The notes under the pieces are model-generated. The model searched no databases and was not told where the DNA came from. It worked only from the letters and a program-made list of their open reading frames with translations. The translations under genes were made by a program, and so were the position numbers. A DNA stretch of 64,000 bases from Streptomyces sp. ITFR-21 (GTDB taxonomy: Bacteria; Actinomycetota; Actinomycetes; Streptomycetales; Streptomycetaceae), in contig NZ_CP134605.1 in the NCBI RefSeq assembly GCF_031844685.1, forward strand, positions 558,001-622,000, in the 5' to 3' direction. Positions 59,571 to 64,000 of the stretch are shown piece after piece (within the stretch, counting starts at the first letter, position 1; each line of letters starts with the position of its first letter).

Positions 59571-60803
59571 GTGAGTCGGATCTCCGCGGGCTCCGCCGGT
59601 TCGGCGAGTCCGCCGCCGCTGCGTACGGCGATCGCCGGCACCGGCATGATCGGGCGGGTGCACCTCGACGCGGTACGCCGCACCGGCGCGCCGGTGGTCG
59701 GCGTCAGCGCGTCCTCCCCGGCCCGGGCCAAGGAGGCGGCGGCCGAACTCGGCGTGGCACGGGCCTTCGACACCTCGCAGGAACTGGTCACCAGCGACGA
59801 CGTGGACGTGGTGCACATCTGCACGCCCAACGACGCGCACGCCGCGCTGGCCGCGCTGGCGCTGCGGGCGGGCAAGCACGTGGTGTGTGAGAAGCCGCTG
59901 ACCACGGACGCGCGTACCGCCGCGGAGCTGGCGGCGCTCGCCGCGGCGAGCGGCCGGGTGGCCGCGGTGCCCTTCGTCTACCGCTACCACCCGATGGCCG
60001 CCGAGGCCAGGGCCCGGGTGCTGGACGGCCGGGCCGGCGACATCCGGCTGCTGCACGGCCACTACCTCCAGGACTGGCTGTCCGAGCCGGGCGACACCAA
60101 CTGGCGGGTGGACGTGGCGGTTGGCGGGCCGTCCCGGGCCTTCGCCGACATCGGCTCGCACTGGTGCGACCTGGTCGAGTGGGTGACCGGCCACCGGATC
60201 GCCGAGCTGACCGCGGTCAGCCAGACCGTGCACCGGGACGGTGGCCGGCCGGCCACCGAGGACGTGGTGCAGCTGCTGCTGCGTACCGACCGGGGCGCCA
60301 CCGGGGCGCTGACGGTCTCGCAGATCTCGCCGGGACGGAAGAACCGGCTGTGGTTCGAGGTGGACGGCAGCCGTACCGCGCTCGCCTTCGACCAGGAGAA
60401 CCCGGAGTCGCTGTTCGTCGGCAGCCGCGGTGAGAACGCGGCGGTGCTGCGCGACCCGGCGGCCCTGTCCCCGGCCGCGGCCCGGCTGTCGACGGTGCCC
60501 GGCGGCCACCCGATGGGCTACCTCGACTGCTTCGCCGCGTTCGTCCGCGACGTGCACGCCGGGATCCGCGCGGCGGAGGCGGCCGCAGCGGCGGAGGCGG
60601 CCGCAGCGGCGGGCACGGCCGGTCCGGCAGCGGCGGCGGACGCCCCGGGCAGCGCGGACGCCGCGGACCCGCCGGATCCGACCGCCGCCCGCAGCCCCGT
60701 CGACAGCCCCTTCCCCACCTTCGGCGACGCCGCCCGCATGGTGCGCCTGACCGAGGCCGTGCTGGCCTCGGCCGCGGACCGGTCCTGGAAAGAGGTCTCC
60801 TGA
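59571..60803 (+). CDS. Gfo/Idh/MocA-family oxidoreductase
   Basis: The 410-residue protein starts at GTG with AAGGGAGGG upstream. The NAD(P)-binding start AIAGTGMIGRVHLDAVRRTG, the AGKHVVCEKPLTTDARTA lysine motif (EKP) and DIGSHWCDLVEWVTG of the substrate site define a Gfo/Idh/MocA sugar or inositol dehydrogenase. An Ala/Glu-rich insertion near residues 335-365 is low complexity and comes from an 18-bp DNA repeat. It would oxidise a cyclitol or sugar in a pathway with the following isomerases. TGATG couples it to the next gene. Confidence 0.92.
   Translation: MSRISAGSAGSASPPPLRTAIAGTGMIGRVHLDAVRRTGAPVVGVSASSPARAKEAAAELGVARAFDTSQELVTSDDVDVVHICTPNDAHAALAALALRAGKHVVCEKPLTTDARTAAELAALAAASGRVAAVPFVYRYHPMAAEARARVLDGRAGDIRLLHGHYLQDWLSEPGDTNWRVDVAVGGPSRAFADIGSHWCDLVEWVTGHRIAELTAVSQTVHRDGGRPATEDVVQLLLRTDRGATGALTVSQISPGRKNRLWFEVDGSRTALAFDQENPESLFVGSRGENAAVLRDPAALSPAAARLSTVPGGHPMGYLDCFAAFVRDVHAGIRAAEAAAAAEAAAAAGTAGPAAAADAPGSADAADPPDPTAARSPVDSPFPTFGDAARMVRLTEAVLASAADRSWKEVS
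60573..60608. repeat. 18-bp tandem repeat within the oxidoreductase gene
   Basis: GCGGAGGCGGCCGCAGCG occurs twice in a row, coding for an Ala/Glu-rich insertion of variable length. Confidence 0.85.
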
Positions 60804-61723
60804 TGAAACTGGGCTTCCTGACCGCCTGCCTGCCGCAGCTCCCGCTGGAGGAGATCGCCGCGTGGGGCGCCGGGCACGGCTACGAGGCGCTGGAGGTGGC
60901 CACCTGGCCGTCCACCGGCTCCCGGGACTTCGAGGCGAGCCACATCGACGTGCTGGGCCTGACCGAGCAGCGGGCCGACGAGGTGCGGACCCTGTTCGAC
61001 AAGCACGGTTTGACGCTGTCCGCGCTCGCCTACTACGAGAACAACCTGCACCCCGACGAGGCCCGCAGGTCCGAGATCGCCGCCCACGTACGGGCCAACG
61101 TCGACGCCGCCCGGCTGCTCGGCGTGGACTACGTCGGGACCTTCATCGGCCGCCACACGGGCCTGTCGGTCAAGGAGAACCTGGCGCTGGCCGCCCGCGA
61201 ACTGCCCCCGCTGGTGGAGTACGCGGGCGAGCGCGGGGTGCGGATCATCATCGAGAACTGCGTCATGGAGGGCTGGCACCCGGACGGGTACCCCGGCAAC
61301 CTCGCCTACTCCCCCGAGCTGTGGGAGTGGATGTTCGACCTCGGCTTCTACCTCAACTACGACCCCTCGCACCTGCTGTGGCTCGGCATCGACCCGGTGG
61401 CCGCGCTCAAGCCCTACGTCGACCGCATTCCGCACGCGCAGGCCAAGGACGCTCAGCTGGACCCGCGGGCCAGGGACCGCTACGGGTCCTTCGGCCGGGC
61501 GGTGGCCCGTGAGGACGGCTGGGACAGCGGCTGGTGGCGCTACCGGGTACCCGGCCTCGGCGACGTGGACTGGCGGCGGATCGTCGACACGCTCTACGAA
61601 GGCGGGTTCACCGGCACGCTGTCCGTGGAGCACGAGGACCCGGTGTGGAGCGGCGACGTCCGACGCGTCACCCAGGGGCTGGAGATCGCCCACCGCACAC
61701 TGCGCCCGCTCATCGTCGGCTGA
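60803..61723 (+). CDS. Sugar phosphate isomerase/epimerase (TIM barrel)
   Basis: The 306-residue protein belongs to the xylose-isomerase-like AP endonuclease 2 superfamily. It has ALEVATWPSTGSRDF at the N-terminal sheet, a metal-site Glu in VRIIIENCVMEG, NYDPSHLLWLGIDP and a late Glu in TLSVEHEDPVW. These acidic and His residues match the usual divalent-metal site. It would isomerise or dehydrate the keto product of the neighbouring dehydrogenase. ATG overlaps the preceding TGA. Confidence 0.9.
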   Translation: MKLGFLTACLPQLPLEEIAAWGAGHGYEALEVATWPSTGSRDFEASHIDVLGLTEQRADEVRTLFDKHGLTLSALAYYENNLHPDEARRSEIAAHVRANVDAARLLGVDYVGTFIGRHTGLSVKENLALAARELPPLVEYAGERGVRIIIENCVMEGWHPDGYPGNLAYSPELWEWMFDLGFYLNYDPSHLLWLGIDPVAALKPYVDRIPHAQAKDAQLDPRARDRYGSFGRAVAREDGWDSGWWRYRVPGLGDVDWRRIVDTLYEGGFTGTLSVEHEDPVWSGDVRRVTQGLEIAHRTLRPLIVG

Positions 61724-61822
61724 CGTGCGGCACCGGACCCGGCAGGGACCCGGCGTCCGACCGGACGGCCGCCGTACCACCACGACGTCAGCACTTCAGG
61801 ACTTCCAGGAGGCACCGCTCCG

Positions 61823-62569
61823 ATGGCCGCACCGCTGAGCATTCAGCTCTACACCCTCCGGGACAAGATCGCCGCCGACCGCGACGGCAGCCTCGCCCGG
61901 CTGGCCGAGATCGGCTACCGCTCGGTCGAGGCGTACGACCCGACCACCGACCCGGCCGGATTCCGCAGGACCGCCGACGCGTTGGGCATCGGCGTCGTCA
62001 GCACCCACGCGTACGCCCTGTTCGACAAGGACGCCGGCGAGGTGTTCGACGCGGTCGCCACCATCGGCACCGGGCAGGCGATCATCCCGGGCGGCATCGC
62101 GCACGAGGAGTTCACCACCCTCGACGGGCTGCGGCGTACCGCCGACCTGCTCAACGGCTTCGCCGTCAAGGCTGCCGGGCGCGGACTGCGGATCGGCTAC
62201 CACAACCACTGGTGGGAGCTGGAGCCGCGGTTCGAGGGGCGGACCGCGCTGGAGGTGCTGGCCGACCTGCTGGCGCCGGAGGTGTTCCTGGAGGTCGACA
62301 CCTACTGGGCGCAGGTCGGCGGCGCGGACGTGCCGCGGCTGCTCGGCGCGCTCGGCGACCGGGTGACCGCCCTGCACGTCAAGGACGGCCCGGGGGTGAA
62401 GGACGAGCCGCACACCGCGGTCGGCAAGGGGGTGATCGACGTGCCGTCGATCCTGGCGGCGGCGCCGGACGCGGTGCGGATCGTCGAACTCGACTCCTGC
62501 GCCACCGACGTCTTCGAGGCCGTCGCGGAGAGCCACAGGTATCTGACCGCGCTGGAGGACCGCTCATGA
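61823..62569 (+). CDS. Sugar phosphate isomerase/epimerase, second copy
   Basis: The 248-residue protein is a shorter TIM-barrel isomerase of the same superfamily, beginning LSIQLYTLRDKIAADRDGSL as many IolE/YcjR-type proteins do. Metal-site residues are visible in GYHNHWWELEP, FLEVDTYWAQVGGAD and ALHVKDGPGV, ending with RIVELDSC. AGGAGG precedes the ATG at 61823. It overlaps the last operon gene by ATGA. It is distinct from the previous isomerase and probably acts at another step. Confidence 0.9.
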   Translation: MAAPLSIQLYTLRDKIAADRDGSLARLAEIGYRSVEAYDPTTDPAGFRRTADALGIGVVSTHAYALFDKDAGEVFDAVATIGTGQAIIPGGIAHEEFTTLDGLRRTADLLNGFAVKAAGRGLRIGYHNHWWELEPRFEGRTALEVLADLLAPEVFLEVDTYWAQVGGADVPRLLGALGDRVTALHVKDGPGVKDEPHTAVGKGVIDVPSILAAAPDAVRIVELDSCATDVFEAVAESHRYLTALEDRS

Positions 62570-63684
62570 GCGTCGCACCACGGGGGCGGGGGCCGGTCGG
62601 CGTCGCGCTGGTCGGCGCCGGGGTGATCAGCACGCAGTACCTGACCGCGCTGTCCGCCTTCCCCGACGTCCGGGTGCTGGCGGTGGCGGACCTCGACGTG
62701 GACCGGGCCCGCGCGGCGGCCGAGGAGTACGGGGTGCCAGCGGCCGGCGACGTGGCCTCGGTGCTGACGATCCCCGAGGTGGAGATCGTCGTCAACCTGA
62801 CCGTTCCGGCGGCGCACGCCGAGGTGGCCACGGCCGCGCTGCGGGCGGGCAAGCACGTCTACGGCGAGAAGCCGCTGGCGCTCGCCCCCTCGGACGGGGC
62901 GAAGATCCTGGCCGAGGCGCAGTCGCGGGGACTGCGGGTCGGCAACGCGCCGGACACCTTCCTGGGCGCCGGACTCCAGTCGGCGGCGCGGGCGCTGGCC
63001 GCGGGGGTGATCGGCGAGCCGGTGAGCGCGACCGCGGTCACCCAGGGCCCCGGGCCCGAACGCTGGCACCCCAGCCCGGAGTTCCTCTACCAGTACGGTG
63101 CCGGGCCGCTCTTCGACATCGGGCCGTACTACCTCACGGCGCTGGTCGCGCTGTTCGGGCCGGTGGCGCGGGTGGCGGCGACGGCCCGGCGGGCGAGGGA
63201 CCGGCGGGTGATCGGCTCCGGGCCGCGGGCGGGCACCGGCTTCGCGGTGGACGTGCCCACCCATGTGCACGCGCTGCTGGACTTCGCGGGCGGACCGAGC
63301 GCGTCGGCGACGTTCAGCTTCGACTCGTCGGTGCCGCGCCGCGTGATCGAGATCACCGGCACCGAGGGCACCCTCTCACTGCCGGACCCCAACACCTTCG
63401 GGGGGCCGCTGCGGGTACGGGCACTCGCCGACGAGGAGTGGCGGGAGCTGCCGGTGACCGGTACCACCGCGGGGCGCGGGATCGGTGTGCTGGACCTGGC
63501 GCGGGCGCTGCGCGGTGGCACCGGGCACCGGGCGTCGGGTGAACTGGCCCAGCACGTGCTGGACCTGATGACCGGCGTGACGGACTCCGCCGAGCGGCAC
63601 GGCTTTGTGGAGCTCGACTCGAGCGCGCCGGAGGTGCGGACGCTTCCGGCCGACTGGGACCCGGTGGCAGCGACGCTGGCCTGA
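62566..63684 (+). CDS. Gfo/Idh/MocA-family oxidoreductase, second copy
   Basis: The 372-residue protein shows VGVALVGAGVISTQYLTALS for cofactor binding, AGKHVYGEKPLALAPSDG with the EKP motif and LFDIGPYYLTALVALFGPV in the substrate domain. It is the second dehydrogenase of the operon, and the pairing of two dehydrogenases with two isomerases recalls keto-sugar (YcjS/YcjR-type) or inositol pathways. No transporter or kinase is seen in the window, so the exact substrate stays open. Confidence 0.91.
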   Translation: MSVAPRGRGPVGVALVGAGVISTQYLTALSAFPDVRVLAVADLDVDRARAAAEEYGVPAAGDVASVLTIPEVEIVVNLTVPAAHAEVATAALRAGKHVYGEKPLALAPSDGAKILAEAQSRGLRVGNAPDTFLGAGLQSAARALAAGVIGEPVSATAVTQGPGPERWHPSPEFLYQYGAGPLFDIGPYYLTALVALFGPVARVAATARRARDRRVIGSGPRAGTGFAVDVPTHVHALLDFAGGPSASATFSFDSSVPRRVIEITGTEGTLSLPDPNTFGGPLRVRALADEEWRELPVTGTTAGRGIGVLDLARALRGGTGHRASGELAQHVLDLMTGVTDSAERHGFVELDSSAPEVRTLPADWDPVAATLA

Positions 63685-63734
63685 CCCGGCGCCGCCGCCA
63701 CCGAAAACCGGGCCCGCGGCCCCCGGTTGCCCGG

Positions 63735-63772
63735 CCGGCCCACCCGTGGGGGGATGGGTCGGCCGGGTGGGG
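63735..63772 (+). terminator. Terminator after the sugar operon
   Basis: CCGGCCGGCCCA is followed within about 15 nt by TGGGTCGGCCGG, pairing over about 12 bp with one mismatch. The hairpin lies 45-85 nt beyond the last stop and is followed by T-rich DNA. Confidence 0.6.
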
Positions 63773-63785
63773 TTTTTGCGGCCGA

Positions 63786-64000
63786 CCCCCTTTTTTTGCC
63801 GCCGCTTCGCTCCCGGGCCACCTCCTTTTGCCGCCGGTTCGCCTCCGGGCCCACCTCCTTTTGCCGCCGGTTCGCCTCCGGGCGCTTCGGTCCGGTGTCG
63901 ACGGGGCGCCCATAGGTGGGTGCCGTCCAGCGCTACGGCACCGCCCATCCCCCTTTTTTTGCCGCCGGTTCGCCTCCGGGCGCTTCGGTCCGGTGTCGAC
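63786..64000. repeat. T-rich direct repeat array reaching the window edge
   Basis: CCTCCTTTTGCCGCCGGTTC and ten further bases form a 30-bp unit present at 63821-63850 and 63854-63883, with degenerate copies at 63786-63820 and 63954-63981. A longer 44-bp stretch that starts TTTTGCCGCCGGTTC and ends GGTGTCGAC occurs at 63859-63902 and again at 63957-64000. I see no gene here. Confidence 0.85.

Overview
The window is about 72% G+C DNA from a filamentous actinomycete of the Streptomyces type. Signs of this are the very high G+C, GTG and TTG starts, overlapping stop/start pairs, a sortase-anchored chaplin, DUF5133- and DUF5954-like proteins, and a DasR-like chitinase promoter. I see no rRNA, tRNA, CRISPR array, insertion sequence or phage gene.

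Layout. 1-3.2 kb: the end of a membrane protein, then a DNA-repair group (AlkB-like dioxygenase, ATP-dependent DNA ligase, HhH endonuclease) with a LexA-like box between the two divergent repair genes. 3.2-5.2 kb: a decaying Mrp/Mnh cation/proton antiporter operon. 5.4-9.7 kb: a small conserved protein, an F420-dependent-type oxidoreductase, a SEC-C/YchJ protein, an MFS exporter and a 57-residue protein behind a structured leader. 9.7-19.9 kb: DUF5133 protein, long chaplin, ABC exporter, phosphoglucomutase, two DHA2-type MFS exporters with a MarR regulator and its palindromic operator, and a DinB-like protein.

20.1-36.3 kb is a secreted carbohydrate-active enzyme region: GH18 chitinase with ricin-type lectin, a 1426-residue GH87-type alpha-1,3-glucanase, GH27 alpha-galactosidase, GH16 beta-1,3-glucanase and GH3 beta-glucosidase. 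The last two carry nearly identical CBM32 modules. Together these activities fit fungal cell-wall breakdown (chitin, alpha-1,3-glucan, beta-1,3-glucan). Within it lie a FUSC-like membrane protein and a MarR gene facing a truncated quinone-oxidoreductase remnant across a 43-bp palindrome.

36.5-44 kb: two small secreted SH3-like proteins, an aldehyde dehydrogenase, a secreted two-domain protein, a PAS-GAF-SpoIIE-ATPase regulator and two low-complexity hypothetical proteins.

44.3-54.4 kb is the most interesting region: eight plus-strand genes in one apparent operon. They encode a secreted NodB-like/Agd3-like deacetylase, a PelF-type GT4 glycosyltransferase, a polytopic membrane protein, a nucleotide-sugar dehydratase/epimerase, a sugar nucleotidyltransferase, a second epimerase, a spherulin-4/Sph3-like (GH135) protein and a GH114 endo-alpha-1,4-polygalactosaminidase lipoprotein. 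This set parallels the fungal galactosaminogalactan locus (Uge3, Sph3, Gt4c/Gtb3, Ega3, Agd3) and partly the bacterial Pel locus. I infer a galactosamine-type exopolysaccharide system.

54.5-64 kb: an NYN/YacP-like protein, a frameshifted lipoprotein, an ada-alkA pseudogene, a DUF5954 protein, and a ROK repressor divergent from a four-gene sugar (probably inositol-like or rare sugar) catabolic operon. The window ends in T-rich direct repeats.
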